DNA of 64,000 nucleotides from Isosphaera pallida ATCC 43644 (GCF_000186345.1 NC_014962.1:1550001-1614000), one strand, 5' to 3'; positions 1 through 9,127 are shown, numbered from the stretch's first letter. A program made the numbers and translations. Notes: generated by a model from the sequence alone, not told the origin.

Positions 1-461
1 GGAAACCTTTTGGGGTGATCGTGCTGGCCGAAGGTCTGGCCGAACTTCTTCCCTCGGAGATGCTCAAAGGCATCCCCCGCGACGATCACGGCCACATCTC
101 CATCTCCCAGGTCAACTTGGGCAAAACCTTCGCCAAGCTCGTCGCCAACGAATACCGAAGCCAGACCGGCAAAGATCGCAAAGTCAATGGCCTTCAGCTC
201 GGTTACGAAGCCCGTTGCGCTCAACCTCACGCCTTCGACGTGATGCTGGGCAGCCAACTCGGAGTCGGCGCTTATCGCGCGTTGGTCGAACGAGGGTTGG
301 ACGGCGTGATGGTTTCCGTCTCCGGCCAGCTTGATCTCACCTACGTCGATTTCGACAAGCTCGTCGATCCCGAGACCCTAGTGACCAAGGTTCGCTTCAT
401 CGAGAAGGATTCCGACTTTCAAAAGCTGGCTCGCTTCCTCGAAACTCAAGTGCAGTACTGA
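1..461 (+). CDS. pfp: PPi-dependent 6-phosphofructokinase, C-terminal part
   Basis: This is the 3' end of a gene that begins before the window; the frame is open from base 3 and reads KPFGVIVLAEGLAE into the visible part. About 150 residues remain. The segment GYEARCAQPHAFDVMLGSQLG, followed by a VSVSGQ stretch and the ending FIEKDSDFQKLARFLE, is the conserved C-terminal region of the long PPi-dependent phosphofructokinase family (diphosphate:fructose-6-phosphate 1-phosphotransferase). That family phosphorylates fructose 6-phosphate reversibly with pyrophosphate in the cytoplasm. The phosphoryl-donor residues that would separate PPi from ATP use lie upstream and cannot be seen, so donor choice rests on family resemblance. 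A membrane pyrophosphatase is encoded at 37908-40088. Confidence 0.85.
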   Translation, partial: KPFGVIVLAEGLAELLPSEMLKGIPRDDHGHISISQVNLGKTFAKLVANEYRSQTGKDRKVNGLQLGYEARCAQPHAFDVMLGSQLGVGAYRALVERGLDGVMVSVSGQLDLTYVDFDKLVDPETLVTKVRFIEKDSDFQKLARFLETQVQY

Positions 462-726
462 GTTAAGTCAAGTGGAGGGGAGTGATCGTTGCTTGCGTGT
501 CCAGTCGATCCAACCGATTCGTGACGGCCTGGTCACGGTCTTGGTTGTAACCCAGTCCAAGTCGGGTTGACTCAAATCGACTGGACGCCAACGATCCACT
601 TCACCACCGGCGGGGCGGGGCAATCTCACTTCAACCCACGCCGCCCGCCGACGCGGAACTGTTCCGACGTCGTTCTGTCGGTCGCATCCATAACCTACGT
701 TCCCATCCTCTCACGGCTTCTCACGA

Positions 727-981
727 ATGAATCCACGGCTCACGCTCACCCTGCGTCTTCTGGGACCGGCGCTGCAAGTGATCGCGCTGTTGGCCCTGAT
801 TGGATTCCGCCCACAGATGGCCCGCGAGGTGGTTGGGATTCCGCTTCAGTCCATCTTTTTGGCTCTCTTTGGGCTGGGATTCCTCATGGTGATGATCGCC
901 CTGACGTTGGGACGCTCTTTCACCCCAACGCCGCGAGAACGCCCAGCGCCACGCGAGTCCGGCGACTTGGAACGCCCTTGA
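727..981 (+). CDS. Small two-helix membrane protein
   Basis: A predicted 84-residue protein not recognised as a known family. Two hydrophobic stretches at about residues 7-25 (LRLLGPALQVIALLALIGF) and 38-61 look like transmembrane helices. A short Arg/Pro-rich hydrophilic tail rich in PRER-type residues follows. The start ATG at 727 has no clear Shine-Dalgarno. A longer overlapping frame (567-1073) lacks protein-like composition, so this frame is preferred. It stands alone between the phosphofructokinase gene and the convergent S41 protease gene. The hydrophobic pattern makes it a credible gene, but the function is unknown. Confidence 0.6.
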   Translation: MNPRLTLTLRLLGPALQVIALLALIGFRPQMAREVVGIPLQSIFLALFGLGFLMVMIALTLGRSFTPTPRERPAPRESGDLERP

Positions 982-1113
982 AGGAATCTCGAATCAGTCT
1001 TGATACCAATGCTGACTCGAAGCCAAGTGGACCGCGGCAAGCTCTGCAAAACGCTCTGATATTGAAATGTTGATTTTCTGAAAAGAGAGGGGCTCGGAGC
1101 AACTCCTGAGTTT

Positions 1114-2943
1114 TTAGAGGCCCGGTTGTGTCCGTATGGCTCGACCCGGGCGGGGTCCGAGTTTGGGATAGTCATCCAAACGTCGGAGCGCTGCTTCGCG
1201 GATTGGATCGTAGGCTGGCGTTCCATCGGCCGCGCCAGCGGATTCGCCCGAGAGGGTTGGCTTGAGATTAGAGCGCACCATGAGATTGGGAACCACCCCG
1301 TGTCCTGAGTAGGGGTGATCGAGTGGCGAGTGGAACACGGCGGTGGTGAGTTTGAGACCGACTGGCACGGTTCGCAACGGCAGAATGCTTTGAATCGAAC
1401 CCTTGCCGTAGCTGGTTTCGCCAACCACCAACGCCCGCTCGTTCTCCTTTAAGGCTCCGGCCAGAACCTCCGCTGCGCTGGCGGAGTGACGGTCGATCAA
1501 GACCGCCAGCGGCAAGCGATAGACCGCTGGAGTTCGGTCGATGTAGTCGCTGGTTTGGTCCGCCGCCCGTCCCCGAGTGCGGACAATCCGACCCCGATCT
1601 AAAAAGAGGTCGGCCAGGTCGATTGAGACATTCAGCAATCCGCCGGGGTTGTCTCGAAGGTCCAAGACCAGCGCGGTCATTCCGTCCTGCTCCAACCGCC
1701 GCATCGCCCGCTGAAACTCCTCCAAGGTGGTCCGTTGGAAGCCGTTGAGGCGAATGTAACCCACGCCGCGTGAGCGGTCGATGATCTTGACTTCGGCCAC
1801 GCTTTCGATTTCGACATGACGACGCACCAAACGCACACGATGGATCGTGCCTGGAGCGCGACGAATCTCCAACTCGACCGAGGATCCTTCGGGACCCTCG
1901 AGAGTCCGGGCGGCGGTGTCCAGATCGAGCTTGGCCAAGGAGCGGCCGTCCACGGCAATGATCCAATCTCCCGGCCTCAGTCCCGCCTCGGCCGCGGGAC
2001 CGCCCCGAAGCACTCCCACCAATTTGAGGGCGTCCTGCTCGTATTTGAGATCGACCCCAAGACCCACGAAATTGCCGTCGATCAGAGCGAAGAGTTCGTT
2101 CAATCGATCAGGGGTCAGGCATGTGGTATGCGGATCCAGCGCGTCACAAGCACCGAAGATGAATTCCAACATAGCGGGGGTTGGTTCCAACCGCAGTGCC
2201 CGGCTGGCCATGCTCACCAGCCGATGCGCTTCGAAGATCGCTTCACGACGGGTGCTGACCCGGACGGTTTGCCGTTCGGCTCGGAGACGCTCGCGGACGA
2301 GGCGGATCCGCTCGGCCGGCTGGTGTCCCAGGTGGCGATCCACAAACACCGGGTCGCGCAAAGCGACGTCGAAGTGGTCGATGCCACGCTTGACCAGACG
2401 CTCCATCGACACCACATCGACGTAATGCCGCTCGATTTGTTCGAGAACTTCGGCGTAAAGCGCTTGGGAAACCTCCGGTTCCAGAGTGAGCAGGTCGTTC
2501 TGGAAACTTCGATCACGGTATCGCTTGTTGAGCCGCGCGTGAATTTCGCACAACCGCTTGCGGTCTTGGAAGTCAGCACAATCGGGGTGGCGTTTGGACG
2601 CTTCGGTGTAGTGGCGAACTGCCTCGTCCCAGGCGCGGCGACGTTCTAAGGTGATCCCCGCCCGCAACAACCGGGTTGGCTCGTCCGACTCGCCGTCGTC
2701 GGGCAAGGCGGGGGCGAGCGCTCCGGCCGGGAGCGAAACGACGGGAGCTGGATCTAATTGGACCCACGCGAGGGCTGGGACAGGTGATCCCACCGGGAGC
2801 AGGAGCGAAACCACCACCCACCAAGCCGCCCACACGAATGGCCCTTGTCCTTGGCGTTGAAACCGACCCGGCTGATCGAGAGAAGCCGGTGTGTTTCCGA
2901 AGCGACGCCGCCGGATGTTTCGCTCCCGATGCCGACCACTCAT
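1114..2943 (-). CDS. C-terminal processing protease, S41 family with PDZ domain
   Basis: A predicted 609-residue exported serine protease of the Prc/CtpA type, which cleaves periplasmic proteins near their C-termini. A hydrophobic signal/anchor is at about residues 37-60. A short TPR-like helical region follows at about 75-110, a PDZ domain at about 290-365 (GPAAEAGLRPGDWIIAVDG) and the S41 catalytic domain at about 380-560. The nucleophile is Ser489 in SASAAEV and the general base is Lys514 in SYGKGSIQ; their 25-residue spacing matches the family. The ATG at 2943 is preferred over an upstream TTG at 2991 because GGGAG sits 8 bases before it. The N-terminal TPR-like part is longer than in E. 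coli Prc. Confidence 0.9.
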   Translation of the reverse strand: MSGRHRERNIRRRRFGNTPASLDQPGRFQRQGQGPFVWAAWWVVVSLLLPVGSPVPALAWVQLDPAPVVSLPAGALAPALPDDGESDEPTRLLRAGITLERRRAWDEAVRHYTEASKRHPDCADFQDRKRLCEIHARLNKRYRDRSFQNDLLTLEPEVSQALYAEVLEQIERHYVDVVSMERLVKRGIDHFDVALRDPVFVDRHLGHQPAERIRLVRERLRAERQTVRVSTRREAIFEAHRLVSMASRALRLEPTPAMLEFIFGACDALDPHTTCLTPDRLNELFALIDGNFVGLGVDLKYEQDALKLVGVLRGGPAAEAGLRPGDWIIAVDGRSLAKLDLDTAARTLEGPEGSSVELEIRRAPGTIHRVRLVRRHVEIESVAEVKIIDRSRGVGYIRLNGFQRTTLEEFQRAMRRLEQDGMTALVLDLRDNPGGLLNVSIDLADLFLDRGRIVRTRGRAADQTSDYIDRTPAVYRLPLAVLIDRHSASAAEVLAGALKENERALVVGETSYGKGSIQSILPLRTVPVGLKLTTAVFHSPLDHPYSGHGVVPNLMVRSNLKPTLSGESAGAADGTPAYDPIREAALRRLDDYPKLGPRPGRAIRTQPGL

Positions 2944-3504
2944 GGCGGAAACTCCCAGGCGGTGGGTGGACCAGACGATCGGCGGGTTCAAGCAAGACCG
3001 CGGCGGCGACGGCGATTCGACGACGCGACATCAGGCATCCATCGCCCGATGACCCGTCACGAACGCCTCAACGCCACCCGCGCTTGGACCCGAAGATCAG
3101 TCGAATCCCGTGGAACCGTCGGCCGACGCGGGGCCATCGACCTCGACGGCTCGCGTTCAGACCAACATCTCCACGTTCGTCACCGCATCTGTTCGCGGAG
3201 GTGCGAGAACTCAAAGGGATGAGACCCGGATGAACCCATCTTCAAGATCCTCACGTTGGGTTCAACCGAGTGAGGTCGTCCATCCGCGCGGGGCTCGTCT
3301 TATGGTGCGAGTTCTCGATGAAGACCTTGCCAGACCGCGCGTTACACTGAGATATACCACGAAGATGGGCATGTTACCTCGGTGTTGTCCAAAACTTGAG
3401 AAAAATCGTAAGCCTCGTTACATCTCCTGCGCGGTTGAAGGGATTGTCCTGGATAGGATGAGGTTTGAGTTTAAGTTGGGTCAGTGAACTGAGACCTTAT
3501 CTCG
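2944..3504. other. Intergenic gap, 561 bp
   Basis: This lies between the start of the S41 protease and the end of the glycosyltransferase gene, both on the minus strand. Short ORFs here are Arg/Pro-rich with no family resemblance. It presumably holds the protease promoter, but no convincing -35/-10 pair was seen. Confidence 0.5.
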
Positions 3505-4716
3505 TTAGGGTCGGGGTTGCGAACGGAGGTGTTCTAGAAGATCGACATAAGCGGCGGCGATCACTGGCCAAGCGAATCGATCGAGGACACGCGTGCGTCC
3601 GGCGTCGCCGAGCTGACGGCGGCGATCGGGGGACTCGACCAGCTGGAGGATGGCGTGGAGCCAGTCCTCGACCTCAATGGATCGTTGATGGGCTGGGCGT
3701 TCTGCGACCAGCCACCCCGCCTCGCCTACGACGTGGGGAATCTCGCCGGAGGCCGTGGCGATCACTGGTTTGCCGCAGGCCATCGCCTCAACCAACACCC
3801 GACCAAATTGCTCCCGCCAGCGTCGAGTGGTGCGACTTGGCAACACCAGGAGGTCGAGCGCATTAATCCAGCCAGCAATGGCTTCGTGGCCGACCCCGGT
3901 GACGACGCGAACCGCGCCTTGGTGTCGGGATTCGAGCGCGCGCAGTTGGGATTCCAGAGGCCCACCGCCGACGAACAGACCACGAAATCGGCCGGGTTCA
4001 CGACGATCCATCAAGTCGATGAGCAGGTCGATCCCTTTTTCGGGGACGAAGCGTCCGACGTAACCAATCAGGGGGGGCCCCGGCTCGCTCCAACCTAGGC
4101 GTTGGCGGATTGTGCGGGCAGCGGCGGGATTGGGGGCGAATCGGTGATGGTCCACCCCGGGGGGAAGGACGCGCACGAGAATGCGTCCCGTGTCATAGCG
4201 GGACGCTAAGGCGTTGCGGGCGGTTTGTCCGTAAGGTAGCCAGGCGTCAGCGCGGCTGATGGTCGCCCGTTCCGACCAGGAGAAGGGCGGGGGATAGCGC
4301 TTGAGAAGGTTCTGATAGGTCGCCACGGCGAGGAATGAGTTACTGGGCATGGCCCGAGCTGTCTGACCGGCGGCTAGAACGTAGGGTTCCTGTTCAAGCC
4401 GGATCAGGTCAAATCGGCCCGACCGAATCAAATCCAGTGCGGTTCGCCCATATCGAATGAGTTGGGGAAGTCGGGCGAATGGTTGAACCAAATCGTCCAA
4501 GACCAACGACGCGCCGTGAGATGGGCGGGAGGAGCCGCAGTGCGGAAGTCCCACCTCCACTGGGTCGGCGGTCATCCGCCCCCATTCCCCCTTCCAAACG
4601 CGGGGCGCGACAACCACGACCTCCCAACCGTAGGCCATCGCCAGTTCGTAAGCCAAGCGGCGGTTAGAACCGACCACCTGACTGTGACCCAGCGAGAGCA
4701 TGCGCGGCGGCGTCAT
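3505..4716 (-). CDS. Glycosyltransferase family 4
   Basis: A predicted 403-residue GT-B-fold retaining glycosyltransferase. The N-terminal half begins MLSLGHSQVVGSNRRLAYELA. The C-terminal Rossmann half has GYVGRFVPEKGIDLL at about residue 215 and the donor-binding motif FGRVLVEAMACGKPV at about 303-317, the GT4 EX7E-type region. It probably adds a sugar from a nucleotide-sugar donor to an envelope glycan in the cytoplasm. The frame is open to a TTG at 4791 that overlaps the stop of the upstream carrier-protein gene (TTGA). The ATG at 4716 matches the family N-terminus better, but neither start has a strong ribosome site. It shares an operon with the acyl carrier protein gene, 71 bases or less away. 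Confidence 0.88.
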   Translation of the reverse strand: MTPPRMLSLGHSQVVGSNRRLAYELAMAYGWEVVVVAPRVWKGEWGRMTADPVEVGLPHCGSSRPSHGASLVLDDLVQPFARLPQLIRYGRTALDLIRSGRFDLIRLEQEPYVLAAGQTARAMPSNSFLAVATYQNLLKRYPPPFSWSERATISRADAWLPYGQTARNALASRYDTGRILVRVLPPGVDHHRFAPNPAAARTIRQRLGWSEPGPPLIGYVGRFVPEKGIDLLIDLMDRREPGRFRGLFVGGGPLESQLRALESRHQGAVRVVTGVGHEAIAGWINALDLLVLPSRTTRRWREQFGRVLVEAMACGKPVIATASGEIPHVVGEAGWLVAERPAHQRSIEVEDWLHAILQLVESPDRRRQLGDAGRTRVLDRFAWPVIAAAYVDLLEHLRSQPRP

Positions 4717-4787
4717 GGGTGGGGCGGGTGTGACCTGAAAAGACCAGGCGAAGTGGCCAAGCTTCGACCATGCACGGCGCTCGAAGG

Positions 4788-5042
4788 TCAAGCCGCGTTG
4801 GTTTTGGACTCCACAAGGTCAGCGATCCGCTCGATCGAGTCGAGGTGGGCCACCCCGGCTTCATGAGCTTCCACCGTGATCCCGAAGGTCTCCTCCAGGA
4901 ATGCGACGAGCTTGAGGGTGCTGATCGAATCGAGGATCCCCCCCGTGATGAGCGGGGTTTCCGCTCGCAGTTCCTCGGGGGATTCCCCAGGCAGAAACTC
5001 GCGGAGGATATAGTCTTGAACCGCGGATTTGATGTCATCCAT
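4788..5042 (-). CDS. Acyl carrier protein-like stand-alone carrier
   Basis: A predicted 84-residue phosphopantetheine carrier protein. The attachment site is Ser39 in GGILDSIS, the usual D-S-hydrophobic motif, followed by LKLVAFLEETFGI of helix II and a typical third helix near DSIERIADLV. The ATG at 5042 has GGAG 8 bases upstream. An in-frame extension to 5129 is not protein-like and was dropped. It is followed directly by a glycosyltransferase gene, so a role in a dedicated acyl or aminoacyl transfer during envelope glycan synthesis is possible. It differs from the housekeeping AcpP in motif (no DSLD) and is probably not the fatty-acid carrier. A holo-ACP synthase is encoded at 19923-20456. 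Confidence 0.85.
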   Translation of the reverse strand: MDDIKSAVQDYILREFLPGESPEELRAETPLITGGILDSISTLKLVAFLEETFGITVEAHEAGVAHLDSIERIADLVESKTNAA

Positions 5043-5551
5043 GATTATCGCTCCGACGCTGGCTGGCGAGGGGTGCGGGCCGCGGTGATCGACACGTTTC
5101 GGGTCGTCTCCGGGAAGATCCGTCTCCACGGGGCTCGCGGCCTCTCAAAAATAAGCCCTCCACCCACGCGGGTCAAGTCCGGTTGGAATTCGGTCTGGAC
5201 GTCCCACGCTTCGACTGATGAAATGGGCACGCCCGTCGCGTTGGGGTTGGTCCCCAACCAAAACCGCCGAAAACGGCTCAACGACTCTTCCCAACCCTTC
5301 CGATATCCCTCTCGTGCCATTCCGCCTACGGAATCACGCGGAAGGGCGTGGAGGACGCCAATGATTGCCGACTCTCCTTTCACGTCTTGATCGGAGAATC
5401 CGCAAACGTCATTCACCCCTCCCGTCGCGCGATGGCCATGCCACCACCGGAGAGGAACCAACCGATTGGGACTTCGCCAGTTCGAGTTGGACCGAGGAAC
5501 CGCGTCGCGGTTCGTCGTTTTGGCTCTTGTTCTTTCAGAAAGGGTTCGCCC
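5043..5551. other. Intergenic gap, 509 bp, divergent promoters expected
   Basis: This separates the minus-strand carrier/glycosyltransferase pair from the plus-strand polysaccharide export gene. A minus-strand frame (5045-5713) has some protein-like residues near its end but overlaps the export gene and has no recognised family. No clear promoter was found. Confidence 0.45.
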
Positions 5552-6280
5552 GTGGCACGGATGCTTTCCAACCCGAGTCGGATGGGATGGAATCTCGTCG
5601 TCCCGGCGATGATCCTGACGCTTTCCGGTTGCGGCTTGTTCCAACGGCAAGAAGCGCATCCCGTCGGAATCGTCGATTTCAATCAACCCCGTGAATTGGA
5701 CAAGACGACCCAACCCCCTTATGTTGTGGAACCCGGCGACCAGTTGGCAATCTCAATTCGGCCCACCTCGATTTTCTTCACGCAGCCGACCGTGACGGTC
5801 CAAACCGACGGAATGATCGACCTGGAATTTTTCGGCGAGGTGATGGTCGCGGGAGCGACTCTTCAGGACGTTGAACAACGTTTACTCCAGCAAGTCATGG
5901 AGGTCACTCGCCGTCGCAACCTCCCATCAACCGAGCCAATCGAGGTCGCAGTAAGGTTGGTGTCCAGCGCCAGCAAGCATTACTACGTGCTGGGTAAGGT
6001 GCGTGATCCCGGACGGGTGCCTCTCACCACCTCGATCACCGTGTTGGACGCGATCTTGAACGCGGGTTTGCTCTCTTACAGCCGTCCCGAGGAGGCATAT
6101 CTTTCGCGTCCCCACTTACCCGGCATGCCTCCGTTGATCCTCAAGATCGACTGGGAGGCGATCACCAAGTTTGGCGACACCACGACAAATTATCAGGTGA
6201 TGCCAGGAGATCGCATCATTGTACCCGGTGGCCGCCAGCCCGGTTTGCTGGGAACCTTGCTGGGCATCGGTGGCAACTGA
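5552..6280 (+). CDS. Polysaccharide export lipoprotein (Wza/BexD type)
   Basis: A predicted 242-residue lipoprotein of the polysaccharide biosynthesis/export family. The lipobox LTLSGC gives Cys27 as the lipidated residue. The Poly_export domain lies at about residues 55-140 (YVVEPGDQLAISIRPT, then VTVQTDGMIDLEFFGEV). An SLBB-like domain follows at about 145-220 (YYVLGKVRDPGRVPL). It probably forms an outer-membrane or periplasmic ring for exopolysaccharide export. The GTG at 5552 is chosen because AAAGGG ends 7 bases before it; the ATG at 5561 is the alternative. No Wzc-type tyrosine kinase gene is adjacent, but a glycosyltransferase and a carrier protein lie divergently next to it. Confidence 0.9.
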   Translation: MARMLSNPSRMGWNLVVPAMILTLSGCGLFQRQEAHPVGIVDFNQPRELDKTTQPPYVVEPGDQLAISIRPTSIFFTQPTVTVQTDGMIDLEFFGEVMVAGATLQDVEQRLLQQVMEVTRRRNLPSTEPIEVAVRLVSSASKHYYVLGKVRDPGRVPLTTSITVLDAILNAGLLSYSRPEEAYLSRPHLPGMPPLILKIDWEAITKFGDTTTNYQVMPGDRIIVPGGRQPGLLGTLLGIGGN

Positions 6281-6370
6281 GACGTCAATGAGATGGGTCT
6301 GACGGAGTTGGTTCTAAGGCAGGTCGGGTTTGACCCGTCGGATTAAGCCTTGGCACATCGACTCATCTTC

Positions 6371-7348
6371 TTACAGGATGGGTTCACCAGCTTGAAGGGT
6401 GCGGTCGATCGCTTCGGTCACCGGGGTGAGTTGAAAGTCCGGCAGCAGTTCGCGCCGACGTGGATCATCCAAACGAACCGGCCGGTCGATTGCGCGGCGT
6501 TGAGCGTAATACACCTGGGCTTCGGGGTCGATGAGACCCAAGGCGGCCATGAGCCACCAGGGGACCGAGCGCACGAGGCGATCCGGTTGTTGACAGGCGG
6601 CGGCGACTTGGCAGGCGAAGGCCCAACGGCTCTCGAATTGAGGACCGGCCAGGTGGACCACCTCCACGGGATTGAGTGGTTGGGCGGGACGATCCAGAAG
6701 ATCGACCGTAAGTCGAACCAAGTCTGGGACATACGCTGCCGTGAAGGGGGCGTGGGGGTCGCCCGGCACCGCGATAGGTTGGTGAGCCCGCGCGGCGTTG
6801 AACACCCGAGTAGTCCAGCCCGATCGGACTCCCGGACCGAAGGGCTCGCCCGAACGTACTACCAACACAGGCGCGCCGACGCCAGCCGAGTCCCGGACCC
6901 GACTTAACCACTGGTTGCGGGCCGCGCCCCGCTCGTCAAATGGATCGGCCGGAGTGGATTCCTCAATCACCGGAGTCAATTCCGAGGCGAAGCCCACCGT
7001 GTCGTCCCAAATCACCAACCGAGCCCCTTCGGCACACGCCGCGGCGTAGGCTCGGGCGTCGAGATCGGTTTGAAGCCGCGTGCGGAGAATCGGCGCAGCG
7101 CGGGCCGCTTGGACGAGGATTCCACAGCCCACGACGGCCTCCAGCAACACCTCGATGTCGGAGGGATCCCCTTCACGCCATTCCACCTGTTCCAACCAGG
7201 CCGCCTCGGGATGTCGCCGACGTGTTCGAGCGATCGAACGCACCAACACCCGCACCGGACCCAAGCAGCGATCCAACCAAGTCTGAACCACTCCCGCGCC
7301 CCACGCTCCCCCCGCTCCTACCACCAGGATCGGCTTGTGTTGACCCAT
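6371..7348 (-). CDS. NAD(P)-dependent epimerase/dehydratase family protein
   Basis: A predicted 325-residue extended short-chain dehydrogenase. The N-terminal Rossmann motif is ILVVGAGGAWGAGVV (a variant of GxxGxxG). A proximal RVLVRS strand and VVHLAG-type segments follow in the C-terminal half. The usual YxxxK catalytic pair is not evident, which places it nearer the atypical NmrA-like or sugar-epimerase-like members, so the substrate is unknown. The ATG at 7348 follows a GGGGGG run and is preferred over an upstream start at 7486 whose extra 46 residues look non-coding. It converges on the polysaccharide export gene across 90 bp that contains a weak inverted repeat (CGGGT/ACCCG). Confidence 0.8.
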   Translation of the reverse strand: MGQHKPILVVGAGGAWGAGVVQTWLDRCLGPVRVLVRSIARTRRRHPEAAWLEQVEWREGDPSDIEVLLEAVVGCGILVQAARAAPILRTRLQTDLDARAYAAACAEGARLVIWDDTVGFASELTPVIEESTPADPFDERGAARNQWLSRVRDSAGVGAPVLVVRSGEPFGPGVRSGWTTRVFNAARAHQPIAVPGDPHAPFTAAYVPDLVRLTVDLLDRPAQPLNPVEVVHLAGPQFESRWAFACQVAAACQQPDRLVRSVPWWLMAALGLIDPEAQVYYAQRRAIDRPVRLDDPRRRELLPDFQLTPVTEAIDRTLQAGEPIL

Positions 7349-7774
7349 TGCGTTGCGACCCCCCCGATCACCACCCGCGTTTCCAGTCGGAAATGGTATG
7401 ATAAGCAACCAATCCGCTTCGACGCGATCTAACCAAGTTTGATCGAGGAACAGCCTTCGAACCAGACCACGTCCGCGACCAGGCACCCCGCGCTGCGTTC
7501 ACCTGATCGGTCTCGCTTCAAAAGATGCGCAGTCGGTTTTTGAATCTGCGCCGCCGACAACTGATCGTCACCATGCGACGTCCGGAGAACCGGACGTGTT
7601 GGGTTGATCCTTGGTTTTCTCTCAATAGGCCAACAGATCGGCGGAGTCGAGTTGGAGGTAGGAAACAACCCTACTCCACCGACCGGATAAGGCGGGATGA
7701 GGAATGGGCCAAGGTGAAAAAGGGGGAGGAGTTGGGGTGAATGTGGGTTGCAAGCTGGAACAACCAAAACGACG
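7349..7774. other. Intergenic gap, 426 bp
   Basis: This gap between two minus-strand genes holds a 112-codon frame (7429-7767) that is Pro/Arg-rich and unlike any family. No RNA gene or terminator hairpin was recognised. Confidence 0.4.
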
Positions 7775-9127
7775 TCAAGACAGGGAGGACCGTGTCAGAT
7801 CGCGTAGCTGGGTCAGCAGCAGGTCGTTCTCACGCAGCGATCGGATGGCAAACCTTAAGTGGCCGCGGGTCGGCACGGTCAAGCCGGGTCCGTGGAGAAC
7901 CGAACCGATCTCCAACCCGCGATAGTTGGAGCATTCCCGGGTCACCACGCCGCGGCGGGCAAGAGCCTCATGCAAGGTTTGTGAGGTCCAAGGGGAATCC
8001 TCGGTCACGCTGATCAGGAGGAAGTTGGGCAGGCCGGGCGCGTCGGCGGGACGTTCCCGACCGGGCCAGACCGGACGGATGCCGGGAAAATCCCAAAGAT
8101 GATCCAAGACCCGACGCGACTCACGCAGGATTGACGCGACGACGCGGGGAGCGTAATCGGGGGTTTCCTCCAGCGCCACGCGAGCCGCAGCCTCAGCGGG
8201 GGCGGCAACGGTCCAGGGGTCCTGGCGTGCCCTCATGCGTTCAATCACGTTGGGCGAGCCAACCGCGTAGCCGACCCGAAGACCGGGCATGGCGTAAAAC
8301 TTGGTCATCGAGCGGAACACAATCAGATTATCCCGGCGAACCACCTCGTTGACCACCGTCCGATCCGCCTCGTCGGGCAAAAATTGCAAATAGGCTTCAT
8401 CCACGGCGGTGATCAGATGCGGCCCTCCACGATCGACCGCGTCGAGCAACGCGGAGCGATTCCAAGCGCGGCCAGTGGGGTTGTTGGGGTGGCCGGTCCA
8501 GTGAATCCCAATTGCGCCCTCCGGCGGTGCAAAGGACTGGGTCCAGCCGATGACCTCGGTAGGCCAGACCTTGGGGCGAAGTCGGGCTAGGGCGGAACAG
8601 CGACGGTATTCGGCGTAGCTAGGCTCGATCAAGTGCGCCAGAGGTGCCTCGGGCCGACCAAGACGCTCAGCGCGCCGCCGCATTGGGTCGGCCTGAGATT
8701 CGGCCAGAAGACGGATCAACTCGGTCGTGCCCGCGCCAACCAGCACGCAGTTCTTCGGAACGTCGTGAAATTGGGCGATCGCCTCCACCAAGCGAGGGCA
8801 TCCGGTGACCGGGTAGCGTTCGGATTGGCCAAACGCGGCCCATGCGGCTTCCCAAACCCGCTTCGTCATCCCTATCGCGTTGATACTGACCGAAAAATCC
8901 ACCAACGGCAGGTCGTTCAATCCATAACGCGCTCGAATCGAATCCAAGTCGCCGCCATGACGAATTGGCGTGATCTCCTCGGTTTCTTCCCAACGATCTC
9001 CCCGACTTGTCGCGGTTCGGTCTGAGGAGTCGGAAATGAACTCCGTTTTGTGAATCGCTTCGGACACCACGGTCGAACCATCATCCGTCCTCGTCGGGAC
9101 TCGTTGTCTCACCGGCTCCCCCGTCAC
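7775..9127 (-). CDS. CobD/HisC-like PLP aminotransferase
   Basis: A predicted fold-type I PLP enzyme of up to 450 residues. The region around residue 57 reads HGGDL, then DFSVSINAIG, the signature of threonine-phosphate decarboxylase (CobD). CobD makes (R)-1-aminopropan-2-ol phosphate for cobamide side chains. The core also matches histidinol-phosphate aminotransferases: HPNNPTG substrate loop, DEAYLQF, and the PLP lysine Lys276 in SMTKFYAMPGLRVGY. The start is uncertain; the GTG at 9127 lacks a Shine-Dalgarno and the first 45 residues are poorly structured. No other cobalamin genes are in the window, so activity could be CobD or a general aminotransferase. CobD is slightly favoured by the HGG motif. 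Confidence 0.82.
   Translation of the reverse strand: MTGEPVRQRVPTRTDDGSTVVSEAIHKTEFISDSSDRTATSRGDRWEETEEITPIRHGGDLDSIRARYGLNDLPLVDFSVSINAIGMTKRVWEAAWAAFGQSERYPVTGCPRLVEAIAQFHDVPKNCVLVGAGTTELIRLLAESQADPMRRRAERLGRPEAPLAHLIEPSYAEYRRCSALARLRPKVWPTEVIGWTQSFAPPEGAIGIHWTGHPNNPTGRAWNRSALLDAVDRGGPHLITAVDEAYLQFLPDEADRTVVNEVVRRDNLIVFRSMTKFYAMPGLRVGYAVGSPNVIERMRARQDPWTVAAPAEAAARVALEETPDYAPRVVASILRESRRVLDHLWDFPGIRPVWPGRERPADAPGLPNFLLISVTEDSPWTSQTLHEALARRGVVTRECSNYRGLEIGSVLHGPGLTVPTRGHLRFAIRSLRENDLLLTQLRDLTRSSLS

Noticed and set aside
567-1073. Plus-strand frame of 168 codons
   Set aside because: It overlaps the small membrane protein frame, which has a better hydrophobic pattern and start.
5045-5713. 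Minus-strand frame with a few protein-like segments
   Set aside because: It overlaps the start of the polysaccharide export gene, has no known domain and no good start. A gene remnant cannot be excluded.
7429-7767. Minus-strand 112-codon frame
   Set aside because: Pro/Arg-rich, no family, and overlaps no regulatory sign.
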